Origin: Toxorhynchites rutilus septentrionalis
Taxonomy: Eukaryota; Arthropoda; Insecta; Diptera; Culicidae
Reading direction: 5' to 3'
DNA length: 64,000 nucleotides
Assembly: GCF_029784135.1 (NCBI RefSeq)
Contig: NC_073745.1
Location: forward strand, 103,868,125 to 103,932,124
Translations under genes and position numbers: made by a program
The notes under the pieces: generated by a model
Databases searched by the model: none
What the model was told of the DNA's origin: nothing
What the model saw: only the letters and a program-made list of their open reading frames with translations
Part shown: positions 12,311 to 23,266 of the stretch, one piece after another
Layout: each line of letters opens with the position of its first letter
How positions within the stretch are numbered: position 1 is the first letter of the stretch

Positions 12311-13665
12311 TTGAATCGGGCCAATCAAAATGTGGCAGTTAGGGCGTTTAGATAACGCTTAACATTTCACAGTTATTCAATTGTTTATCTCATAAAAAAT
12401 AACATTTCATTCATTGTGATGGATGCGTAGAAATATTTCCTATCAATTGATGCAAACATCCTTCCGATCTATTTAGAAATGTTTGAGTTATAAGCATTCG
12501 AAATCTTTCATTTTTTCCTTTTTCCATTCTGTGTTTAGGTTTTCATTTCACCACCCCCTCCCCCCATATATATTTCGGTTGGACGTAGTCCCACGTCAAA
12601 AATAAATTTGCTTTTTTTATTACGGATATTACTTCAGAAAACATTGAACTTTTTGAAATAACTTATTAGTGAAAGGGCCCTCAATCTTAAAAGGGAAGTG
12701 ATATCTGAGCTGGGTCCGTAACAAATCACGTCAAATTCGATCAAAATCCAATGTAATTTCTTCTTTACGCTGGTATACACTTGGAGATGTTACCAGTTAG
12801 TGAATAAATCATATTTGCAGATCTACGTTTGATCTGAAGAGCAACATCATCATAAAAGGGCAGTTTCGGTAAAAGAAAATTCCTAGATTGACCACCAAGA
12901 TAACGCATTATCTTACAAAACTATCATGATTTTGTGGGTCGAAAATTCAACAAATATCATCAAATAACCACCTGCTATCAGACTGGATAACTTTCCATTG
13001 TAGAACAACATTAACTAAAAAGTATTATAGAGAATATAAAAATTCAGAAAACGAGAATGCAGCAACAAATGAATGATTGACAAAGATGACAGAGATGCAT
13101 GAAAGTGCTGACTTTGTTGGAACAAGCTATTAAATAATTGAAAATGTCAACCAATATCTAATAGCAAATCAACATAAAATTGCGGCGTGAAGTTGTCCGC
13201 AACCTCAAATCCAAGCGTCGTTTGTTATGCTGTCTGGAGGAGAGCGCTTGTGTATCTTTGCATCATATGCACACATTCTTGTTGCTTTAGCATGTTGACA
13301 AATGGTAGATTGAAATGGTTATTTCCAGGCTGGTTTAATGTTTCGTTTATTAGAAATGTGGAATGATGGTGGTGGTGGAACAAACATAATCGTGGTGACC
13401 GTGTGTATGTCAACTGGAAAAATACCACCACGATAGCTATTATAACTATGTATTATAATTTGTGATACATGCTCATTATTCTCGTGCTCGACGTATCATT
13501 CTCATGCCAGAAATGAATGACTCTTTAAATCCACGTAAACCACCAAAGCCACCAAAACTTTCCACTGAGGAGATATTTCATAAATTACGATTCATTCTAA
13601 AAAAATATATCCAAAGGGAAAACCAACGAATCGAATAAAATAATTTCGTAGTCCAACGTCAACGG
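12311..13665. repeat. Dispersed repeat region with terminal TAGTCCNACGTCA motifs
   Basis: The segment 12415-12600 (GTGATGGATGCGT.GAAATATTTCC, then a poly-C tract, then GTAGTCCCACGTCAAA) parallels 57370-57547. The segment 13160-13400 (GCACACATTCTTGTTG, AAATGGTAGATTGAAATGGTTA) parallels 49690-49800. It ends in CGTAGTCCAACGTCAAC (13647-13663). This is non-coding repeat of unknown class. Confidence 0.6.
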
Positions 13666-16500
13666 TGGTTGTGTCCTACAACTTTAGTTCTTGAATCGCT
13701 TCACTGCTTTTTTCGGGAACATATTGGGGTGCATCATGAAAAACGAACAATTGGTCGCATTGCGAAAATTGGCCAAATTTGAACGCTTATTGCTCAGTCA
13801 TTTCCAGATAGATATATGAGATTTTTGTATCAATTTATTTTGGCGCTCCATAACAATCTATTATAATGATGAAAATTGATTAAGCAAACAATCGAACAAC
13901 TGAAAAATATCCAAAATTTTCAAAACGAAACGCGGTCGACTGGTGCAAACAATCTCTGCTCTCCCAGTTGCTCATTCAATACGAATACTGCCTTGCGCAA
14001 TGAAATATGTGTATGTGATTGCTTTTCTGTTGATTTTCCTCACTCATAATACATGTTTCTGAAGGCGTTCAGATTGTTGCTGGAGGCTCCTCAGAGAGTT
14101 CATTCGCCTCTAGTTGAAGTTTTCCAAAAATTTGCTTTTTCAAGTATCTATAATTCAAAACATCATCATCGCTGACCATATGTTAACTAGATAACGCAAG
14201 CTCTCGGTTGCTCTTGTCCATTTCGCAAGGTGTCATCATCGCAACAATTGTACCACTGGTGAACAATCAAACTAAACGGCCCTTATCAAGGCAATCAAAT
14301 TATTCGAACATATTCAAAATCAATATGCAATAAATAACCTAAAGCAATTCTACCTATTCAGTCGTGTTCTCGAATACAACCTTCCTGTAACTTTTTACAT
14401 TTCTGTACAGCAAATGAAAGATATTTAGATGAACATTTCAAGATATACATTTAACAGCGCTTCAAAGCTTCTTCGTTGTTAGGGCAACAGCTTTTGTATA
14501 GTTTCTTGTGCAGAAATCTGCGTGGAATCCGTTATGTCAAATTTTAAAGAACAACTTTTTAAGCCCGGCATAATTTAGAGGATTAGGTAAATAATTTTTA
14601 TTACAGAAATTGAAAAAAAATCAGATGTTACGAGGCAAAAATTGATGTTTTAATTTTAAATTTGGGTAATATTCATTCATTCATTTAGTGTGTATCCCAT
14701 AGAATATCCAATGGTTTAGTCGAAAACAACATTTCGGCTAGACATGAAATGGTAAAATTCTTTGACGTAAGATTACATCATATTGGAGGAACGAATTAAA
14801 AAACTTAAAATCGATCGCTCCAAGAAAATGTTTTCATCCTTAACAGTTAAAGAGAAATATATTTTTTCACTATAGTTGATAATAATTTGTACAAGGTTTA
14901 CTGTTCAGACAGAAGTTATCAAATTGTAATTTTTTCAAGATACAATTCGTAATTTTGAGAATGCCTCCATGGAATGGTATCAGCAAGAATTAAAGTCGAA
15001 ACTGGCAAAACTGATAAAAATCGAAACGCCGATTCTGTGTAGGAATGATCTAAAAAAAACTTTTTTTCTGTTTTTTTTCCAAACGAAGCTTTGAATCTAG
15101 AATAACATTAAATCCAACTTAAGACAATGTATAAATTTCAATTAATTTTTCAACTTCGATAAAAGTTTCCTCTGATCCGAGAAAAATAAAAACAGAACCG
15201 TTCTTATTTGCCTTCGTTTGCGTCATTAAAATAATATGATGATTGACCTTCTCGAGGGATTTCCCTTCGCTAAAGATCGGACTCTACCGATTACACACTG
15301 CCAAGGACATCCTCGTCCTTCACCCGAAACACACTCTTCCAACGGGCAATGTTGGTTGTTGTGTTGGATTTTCTTGGCTTTCTCTCCGCCAAGGCTACAC
15401 AGGAGAGGTGGAAAAAGAGCGATTGTATAACTTTCCTCCATGCCATGTCCCCAAATTTGTGTGGAGAGAGGATGCCGCTGCCAAGGACAATCGGCTTTTT
15501 CTGGTATTATTCTTAATTACAACGGTTCCTAGCTATTCTGGGAGGACCGAGCCGCATTGCGACTCTTCTCCCCTTTCCCGCGATTTTTGACAATTTGATT
15601 CGGAAATCAATTATACAATGCAAATGAATTATGGTTCTTGGAAATTTCAATCCGAATTCCAATTCTGCGCTGTTCCAATTTCGGCGCTAATTGGAGTGGT
15701 TTATTTTTATTGATACGCATTCCGCGCGGAGTAGCTTCACGAATCTGATCTACAGCTATGCAGTTTCAGTCTAGACCAATCGCTACGTGCGACCGATCTC
15801 TGGAATGAGAGAGGGGAGTTCATTGAACGGCTTTAATTATCTCCTTCGCTCGATCTTCAGCTGCCTTGATTTTATAACGATATAGATTTTATGATGAGAA
15901 TTCCATCCTCTTCTTGAGTTCCCACGTCAGTGGAGCAATTTTTATGCCACCCCATCTCTGTTCGTTCGGAAGAGAGGTAAACGTTCTTATTATAGTTCTT
16001 CCGCCTTGTGCACTCCCCCATCCGTTCTTTTCCTCCGGAACATCACTCGGTCAGATGGGGTTCATGTTCACGTTAGAACCAATCCTGCGAATGGAATGGA
16101 ATGTGTACAACACGTTCACATTCATTGCCAACCAGCTGGCAGCAGAGGAATCGAAATAATCATAAATAACGCCATACTGTACTTCGGTAATTATGGCAAT
16201 CCCAAACGAATCTTTCACCTTTCGCTGCTGAGCGCAGCAAAGAAAATTCTACTCACGAAGCAGTTGTTCATTTGCATTTGCTTCCATTTGAATTATTGAC
16301 AGCTGGAGGAAAACAACGTTGCCTTGAATTATTTAACCACCAACATGCAGTGGAAAAATGTCGGTAGATTCTGTCGAATCGATCGATTTCATTTCGAAAG
16401 AAATCTCTGCTGCTGACAGACGATGATTTAGGAGAAAAAAGTTAAATGAAATGTAGAAGCTTTAGGGTAAAAGAAATCGTAAATAGTTATAATTAGAAAC
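13666..16500. other. Unassigned; GC-richer island 15220-16300
   Basis: No gene recognised. 13666-15200 is AT-rich and has repeat-like pieces (for example around 14040-14250). 15220-16300 has more balanced composition. Its open frames (15226-15441 minus, 15243-15590 plus, 15914-16159 plus) overlap one another and carry no known motif. It could be host non-coding sequence. Confidence 0.4.
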
Positions 16501-17788
16501 TTTTAATCATTTGAATCTATTGATTTTTTTTTGAATTTATTGTTTTTTTTAAATGTTTTGATTTCTTTGAATATTTAAATCTTTTAAATCGTGTGAGTCT
16601 ATAACTATTTGACTATTTGAATATTTAGAATATTTGGAATTCTTTGGAATATTTTGGATCTTTTAAATTTTTTTTAATCTTTTGAATCTATCGAATCTTA
16701 TGAATTTGAATCTTTTGAACTTTGAAGCTTTGAATCCTTGAATCTTTGAATCTTTTTTTTGAGTTTTTTGAGTTTTTAAATCTTTGAATCTTTTTTTTTT
16801 CTTTGAGTTTTTAAATCTTTGAATCTTTAAATCTTCGAATCTTTAAATCTTCGAATCTTTTTTTTTTCTTTGAGTTTTTAAATCTTTGAATCTTTGAATC
16901 TTTAAATTTTTGAATCTTTGAATCCTTAAATCTTTGAATATTTGAATCTTTGAACCTTTGAACCTTTGAATCTTTGAATCTTTGAATCTTTGAATCTTTG
17001 AATCTTTGAATCTTTGAATCTTTGAATCTTTGAATCTTTGAATCTTTGAATCTTTGAATCTTTGAATCTTTGAATCTTTGAATCTTTGAATCTTTGAATC
17101 TTTGAATCTTTGAATCTTTGAATCTTTGAATCTTTGAATCTTTGAATCTTTGAATCTTTGAATCTTTGAATCTTTGAATCTTTGAATCTTTGAATCTTTG
17201 AATCTTTGAATCTTTGAATCTTTGAATCTTTGAATCTTTGAATCTTTGAATCTTTGAATCTTTGAATCTTTGAATCTTTGAATCTTTGAATCTTTGAATC
17301 TTTGAATCTTTGAATCTTTGAATCTTTGAATCATTGAATCTTTGAATCTTTGAATCTTTGAATCTTTGAATCTTTGAATCTTTGAATCTTTGAATCTTTG
17401 AATCTATGAATCTTTGAATCTTTGAATCTTTTAATATTTTAATCTTTGAATCTTTGAATCTTTGAATCTTTGAATCTTTGAATCTTTGAATCTTTGAATC
17501 TTTGAATCTTTGAATCTTTGAATCTTTGAATCTTTGAATCTTTGAATCTTTGAATCTTTGAATCTTTGAATCTTTGAATCTTTGAATCTTTGAATCTTTG
17601 AATCTTTGAATCTTTGAATCTTTGAATCTTTGAATCTTTGAATCTTTGAATCTTTGAATCTTTGAATCTTTGAATCTTTGAATCTTTGAATCTTTGAATC
17701 TTTGAATCTTTGAATCTTTGAATCTTTGAATCTTTGAATCTTTGAATCTTTAAATCTTTGAATCTTTGATTCTTTGAATCTTTGAATC
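16500..17788. repeat. Octamer (AATCTTTG)n satellite-like array
   Basis: About 100 near-perfect copies of the 8-bp unit AATCTTTG run from roughly 16965 to 17788, with a short interruption at 17428-17446 and single substitutions (for example near 17332 and 17405). A degenerate zone with the same flavour extends upstream to about 16500. Because 8 is not a multiple of 3, the array reads as the same repeating octapeptide (KIQRFKDS in rotation) in all three minus-strand frames. On the plus strand it meets a TGA every 8 codons. The long minus frames are therefore not genes. Confidence 0.96.
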
Positions 17789-17792
17789 TTTG

Positions 17793-18126
17793 GAGGGGGG
17801 ACCCCGGTCTGAAAGGTCGAAAAAATCGATTTTTTTAATTCCTGCATTATCGGGAAGCCCTCAGAAATGTTGTCCAAACAAGATTTTTCTATATTTGATT
17901 TCGTTGGAAAGTTACACCCAAAAGTATGAGGTCACCTAAAAAGATATAGTATTGCTGTATGAATTGAAACGCGTTTTTCTCGAAACCGTTGTTTTCAGCT
18001 TGTGGTATCGATAACTCCGGATCTACTCGACCGATTTGACTGAAAATTTTTATCAGCATGTAAAGATGAATGACATGAGCCGTTTTGTGACATCTCAATT
18101 TATCTATTTTTTATGAGGGGTCCCCT
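17793..18126. mobile_element. MITE-like element of about 334 bp embedded in the octamer array
   Basis: It begins GAGGGGGGACCCCGGTCTG and ends GAGGGGTCCCCTA, giving short inverted ends built on AGGGGACCCC. GAATCTTT-type repeats lie on both sides. The interior (for example CTCGACCGATTTGACTGAAA) has the look of a dispersed non-coding insect repeat. A target-site duplication is not distinguishable because the flanks are repetitive. Confidence 0.5.
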
Positions 18127-18640
18127 ATTAAATCATTTGAATTTTTTGAATCTTTTGAATCTTTAGAATTATTTGAATCTTTCATGAATCTTTGTTAAAC
18201 CTTTGTTGAATCTTTATTGAATATTTGTCGAACCTTTGATGAATCATTGCTGAATCATTTTTGAACGATTTTGAATATTTGTTTGATATTGTCATTGATT
18301 TATTTTCAATATTTGTTGGATTTTTCTTGAGTTTTTGTTGATGGTTCTTTGTTCAAGCTTCGTTGAAGCTGCGTTGAAGTTTTTTTTCAATTTTTGTTCA
18401 AGCATTGTCCAATCCTTGTTGAATCTTGGATGAACTACTGTCGAACTTTGATGAATTTTTGTTAAACCATTGCTGTATCTTTGTTGAATCTGTTTAGAAT
18501 CTTCGTTGGATACTTCTTGAATTTCCATTGCATCTTTGATAAGTTTTCGTGGAACCTTTATTTTCAATCTTCCTTAAATCCTTGTTGAATCTTTTAGAGC
18601 TTTGATGATCTTCATTGTTGAATCTGTGATGAATCTTTTT
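18127..18640. repeat. Degenerate GAATCTTTG-type repeat
   Basis: Imperfect units such as TTGAATCTTT, TTGTTGAATC and TTGATGAATC continue the theme of the octamer array with variable spacing. This is an older, eroded part of the same array, or a related simple repeat. Confidence 0.75.
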
Positions 18641-18940
18641 TGGAACTTTTTTGAATGAGTTTTCGAGTTTTTGATGAATTTTTTGGTCTTAGATTTTTTG
18701 GAAAATTGAAATTTTGAACAATGCTTGTAAATTTCGAACTTGTCTTAAATGTTTTACAATTCTCAATTTTTGGAAATTGCGATAATGAAATTCTGACAAC
18801 TGTTGAATTTGTATCTTTTGTCTTATGAACGGATATCAAATCGAATACTCCAAATATAACACCTTCGAAGGCTAATTGCTCGATGAGCTGTGTCTGAAAT
18901 CATCAACGAAACCAGTCTAGAATCAAAGATTAGAAAACTC

Positions 18941-19237
<297 letters not shown>

Positions 19238-19249
19238 TGAAAGAAATGT

Positions 19250-19590
19250 AATCTGAATTTTGAATATGAACAGTTAAATTTTAAAATATCCGAAACCGGA
19301 ATCTGCCCCTGAAATACAGAGCTATCTGGCTTCATACGTGTATCGATAATCTGAATCTGAAATCCAAGGCCAAATATAAAATCTTGTAACCTAATTCTAA
19401 ATCTACCATCTATAAGCTCAGAATCCAAAATCATGGTTCTGAAATCTGTTAAAAACACTAACCCGATAACTAATTCCAAAATCAGGAACTTGACTTCTGG
19501 AATATGCGAATTGAGTTGAAAGTGATAGACTTTCTAGATTCTAGCATGTAGATTCCAGAGTTTCGATTCGGGTTCAGAATCTGGATTTGA
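19250..19590. repeat. Degenerate GAATCTG-type simple repeat
   Basis: Many imperfect short units of the form GAATCTGAA, AATCCAAA and GGAATCTG, resembling the longer array at 27560-28400. Confidence 0.6.
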
Positions 19591-19629
19591 TCGCAATTGT
19601 ATTGAGAGTGCAAGGTTATACGTATACAT

Positions 19630-19862
19630 TAGGGTGGCACCGAAAATGGTCATGCCAAATTTCAAAAACAGGCCATGTACATTTTGTTTATTGGCCCAAA
19701 AAAATTACCTGTGCAAAGTTTCAGCTCAATCGGGCATGATTTAGGGGTGTCTCAAAGCGCTAAAAGGTTTGATTTTTTGATCGTCGAAAATCTTCCAAGG
19801 GAGGATTTTCGACCAAAAATTTTTTTTTCGAGATCTCACCAGAATATTTTCGGTTGCCGTTA
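19630..19862. repeat. Dispersed repeat beginning TAGGGTGGCACCGAAAATGG
   Basis: A non-coding block with a TTAGGGTG-type start and internal text such as GCAAAGTTTCAGCTCAATCGG and GAAAATCTTCC. It has the character of an interspersed insect repeat. Only this copy is seen in the window, so its class is unknown. Confidence 0.4.
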
Positions 19863-19872
19863 AAAGAAAGAG

Positions 19873-20100
19873 AAATATAAATATGAATATAAATATAAAT
19901 ATAAATATAAATATAAATATAAATATAAATATAAATATAAATATAAATATAAATATAAATATAAATATAAATATAAATATAAATATAAATATAAATATAA
20001 ATATAAATATAAATATAAATATAAATATAAATATAAATATAAATATAAATATAAATATAAATATAAATATAAATATAAATATAAATATAAATATAAATAA
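19873..20100. repeat. (AAATAT)n hexamer microsatellite
   Basis: About 37 copies of a hexanucleotide, nearly perfect. It translates as alternating Asn-Ile on the plus strand, which is an artefact. Confidence 0.97.
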
Positions 20101-21165
20101 ATGGAAATAGAAATTATTGGAGAGTTTCGTTGTTACATGATCATGCTACTTACCGCAGTTAATTCTGATTCTAACCCCTAGCCATTAACACTAATCCTTT
20201 CCCATGATAGATGCAGAGGAATCATGATAGGAAACGATCTATCTAGCCGTAAGTATCATACTAACATTCCTTCCTTCCACACTAACTTTAAGGACGTGGT
20301 CGACGACGTGGTTTTTGACTATACAAAGTTCGAAACATTGTAACCTGCACAATGAGGATGGATTGCTACTTTCATCTCATTCAGTGAGTCCTTTTTTCTA
20401 GCTACAAGCTGCCTAATACCTTATACGTCCAGGAGTTAAAGTTTCCATTGGCTTCTCGTTACATCGTCGCTGTGCTAATCGTTCCCGCCGCGCAGTGCAA
20501 GCACTTAATGTACAGAGAGAAAAATAAGAAGCAGCGCCATAAAATTGCTGCTATATATTTGCGTGTTTCTACTGATATGCGGATCGGTCGTGCTCAATGC
20601 ACATTTCAGCGACTGATAGTACAAGAGATGTGATTTGTGATTTTTATTCAATTGTGACGAATGTGTTTCTTTTAAGTTAAGGTTTCTCTGATACAGTAAT
20701 ACAGTAGAACCATGCGAACCAAAACGTCATGATCGCTTTCGATGCTGCAATTTTATATTCTTTTTTGGCTCTCACTCGCTACATATCGAAGCTCCCATGA
20801 ATCTGGAAGCAGCAGAATTATGCGAACTACGCGAGGCGAATGATTTATACTCTGTTATCCCAACTGAACCCGACCCATAGTGTGTCAGTGAGTGTTACCT
20901 AGGTGAACGAACAGCTAGATGGATACTCAGGGAAGAGTAGGCAGATTAAATTGAAGACGCTGTTGTCCCTTTCTTACTTACTTTTTGGTTCGTCAACCAT
21001 TAAATGTGCTATCCGTTGTTAGGTTCACCTCGGATATGCAATCAACATAGTTTGATTCATGATGAATTGATAGTTTGATCGGCTCTTCGTTTACTCATTT
21101 GGTGCAACAAAAGTGAATACTCTCATTCTGTTCAAGTATATCAATCATTCACTTATTTTCGGTTA
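20101..21165. other. Unassigned sequence
   Basis: No gene seen. The stretch 20160-20640 is more GC-balanced than its surroundings and could be the 3' untranslated part of an old non-LTR element, but I cannot support that with a motif. Confidence 0.35.
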
Positions 21166-21213
21166 TATTGGGTTGGAGAAGAAGAAATGTCGTTTATGTC
21201 AATATATGGCAAC

Positions 21214-21433
21214 CAACAGCAATCTCTGCGTTTGTGGCCACGGTTACCACGACATTGAACACGTAGTTTGGTCGTGCGAGTTATATCTTGTCGCCAGATC
21301 GAATTTAGGAAACTCCCTTCGGGCTCGAGAAAAGCAGCTCAATGTGCCGGTGAGAGATGTGCTGGCTCGGTTAGACCTTGATTACATGTCCCAAATATAT
21401 GTTTTCCTTAAAGCTATCGATCTTCGAGTGTGA
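21214..21433 (+). pseudogene. Non-LTR ORF2 C-terminal fragment
   Basis: The fragment encodes about 70 residues with the zinc-knuckle-like pattern C-V-C...YHDIEHVVWSC (C-X-C, H-X3-H, C). It then has an Arg/Leu-rich tail (VPVRDVLARLDL...) ending in a stop at 21433. This tail is typical of the end of ORF2 proteins in I/LOA-like non-LTR elements, downstream of reverse transcriptase, which is not present. The apparent upstream start at 21113 runs through mariner terminal sequence, so the long frame is a chimera and not a gene. Confidence 0.8.
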
Positions 21434-22152
21434 GTGTTCATACATCCTTTTCCCCTCCTTTTTGTCCTTCACGAGTTATCGGCTCCCATCCTACTAAATG
21501 CTCGTCCACATTATGCCGAATGATGCCGATCGGCCTGTACCAGGCGGCATATTTGGTTAGTTATGTAATGTGGACGCCCCATCGGGTGCACGAAGCCGAA
21601 GTTCCATCGGATGCACGAAGCCGTCACGAACACACGAAGCACAATGTCGTCAACGCTAATTTATTTCGTTTTGTTTTGGTTCGACTTTCTCGAACCAGAT
21701 CCACTTGTTTCGGGTTGGGTTCGGTTCGATTCGAGTCGGTTTTCGGCACGTCGGCAAGCCCGGGCGGTGCGTCCTCATTTAGTCGGCTTTACCGGGCGGC
21801 CAAGGCCAATTGGCGTGATGTGGACGCGTCTTAACATTAGAATAAGTTAAATTGTAAATACATATTAGATGTAAGGATAGTTTTAAGAATTGTGTGAAGT
21901 GTCAGTGTGAATGAGAATGTGAATGTGAATGTGAGTGTGAGTGTTAACACATCTCCTTACATCCCATCCTTTTCCTAATAAAAATGTGTCACCCTTCTAA
22001 ACTCGAGTCGACCGCGAGTAATCGGTTTCCTATTTTATTAACCATAGAATTAGGGAAACATGTTAATATATGCTAGTAGAAATATAGTCAGGAGTATGGC
22101 TCCTTGAAACTTATGTAACTGAGCCTGTAAAAATAAACGGATTAATAAAAAA
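21214..22152 (+). mobile_element. 5'-truncated non-LTR retrotransposon 3' end, nested in mariner copy 2
   Basis: It begins abruptly inside an open reading frame for the C-terminal tail of a non-LTR ORF2. A roughly 700-bp 3' untranslated region follows, with GAATGTGAATGTGA-type short repeats near 21910, an AATAAA near 21979 and an A-rich end (AATAAACGGATTAATAAAAAA). Mariner sequence lies on both sides. No target-site duplication is visible, consistent with an insertion that deleted target DNA or used an existing deletion. A relative sits at 62929-63715. Confidence 0.8.
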
Positions 22153-22163
22153 GTGCGTCAAAG

Positions 22164-23187
22164 ATGGAGTCCACCAAGCAAGAAATTCGCCATATTTTAC
22201 TTTTTTACTACCTACGAGGTAAAACTGCAACGAAGGCGGCCGAAAAAAAATCGTGTAGTTTATGGACCCGATACTGTAACGATTCGCACAGCACAGCGTT
22301 GGTTTGATCGACTTCGTTCTGGTGAAGTGACTGTCGAAGATACACCCGTACTGGTAGGCCAATCGTCGTGAAAACCGATACAATCGTTAAAATCATTCAA
22401 GTAGACCGGTATGTGAGCACTCGCTCGATTGGCCAGAAACTAGGTATAGACCATAAAACCGTTTGGAACGATTTGCAGAAGATTGGATTCCACAAAAAGC
22501 TGGATGTATTGGTGCCACACGAGTTGACACAAAAAAATCTTTTAGACCGAATCAACGCCTGCGAAGCACCGCTGAAACGGAACGAACTCGACCCATTTTT
22601 GAAGAAGATGGTGACTCGTGATGAAAAGTGGATCACGTACGACAACCTAAAGCGAAAAAAGTCGTGGTTGAAGTGCGGTGATCCGGCCCAAACCATTGCC
22701 AAGCCCGGATTGACGGCCAGGAAGGTTTTGCTGTGTGTTTGGTGGGATTGGAAGGGAATCATCCACTATGAGCTGCTCAACTATGGCCAGACCCTCAACT
22801 CGGTTCTCTACTGTGGGCAGCTTGACCGTTTGAAGCAAGCGATTGACCAGAAGCGGCCAGAAATGATCAATAGGAATGGTGTTGTTTTCCACCAGGACAA
22901 CGCTCGGCCTCACACATCTTTGATGACCCACCAGAAGCTACGGGAGCTCGGATGGGATGTCCTATTGCACCCACCGTATAGTCCGGACCTGGCTCCAAGT
23001 GATTATCATCTCTTCCGGTCCATGCAAAACGCTCTTGGTGATACTAAGTTGGCCTCAAAGAGGCTTGCGAAAACTGGCTGTCTGAGTTTTTTGCAAATAA
23101 GGAGAGGGGTTTTATGAGGGGGGGATAATGAAGTTGCCTTCTAAATGGCAACAAGTTTGCGAACAAAATGGCGCATATTTGACTTAA
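22164..23187 (+). pseudogene. mariner transposase pseudogene (copy 2)
   Basis: The ATG at 22164 begins MESTKQEIRHILLFYYLRG. The frame shifts near 22245 to one encoding YGPDTVTIRTAQRWFDRLRSGE (the second part of the DNA-binding region), and shifts again near 22365 to the catalytic frame. That frame holds the D of TRDEKW, the D of HQDNARPHTS and the D of APSDYHLF, the last two 34 residues apart. A further frameshift near 23085-23120 precedes the expected C-terminus (MKLPSKWQQVCEQNGAYLT, stop at 23185-23187). Unlike copy 1, the helix-turn-helix region is complete in length. Copy 2 retains GRP-box-like sequence only partly (VLVGQSS). Confidence 0.93.
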
Positions 23188-23266
23188 ATTGGATAATTTT
23201 AAGTATGTTGAATAAAGCGTCAAATTTCGATCAGAAATACGACATTTCTTTTTCCCCAACCCTTTA

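Larger units (their letters stand above)
21168..23264 (+). mobile_element. mariner transposon copy 2, split by a non-LTR insertion
   Basis: The 5' end (21168-21213) starts TTGGGTTGGAGAAGAAGAAA and follows the right end of copy 1 for 46 bp, up to ATATATGGCAAC. The body resumes at about 22153 (GCGTCAAAGATGG) and runs to an inverted end finishing CTTTTTCCCCAACCC near 23264. TA is present at both outer edges (21166-21167 and 23265-23266). The gap is filled by non-LTR sequence. About 130 bp of mariner 5' leader is absent at the junction. Confidence 0.85.

Noticed and set aside
16843..17877. Two long minus-strand frames encoding KIQRFKDS repeats
   Set aside because: They are translations of an 8-bp satellite that is open in every minus frame. 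There is no promoter or non-repeat coding part.
16500..18640. Possible CRISPR array because of the regular direct repeats
   Set aside because: The units are 8 bp and contiguous without unique spacers, there is no cas-like gene, and the DNA is eukaryotic.
19883..20110. (Asn-Ile)n open frame
   Set aside because: Artefact of the AAATAT hexamer repeat.
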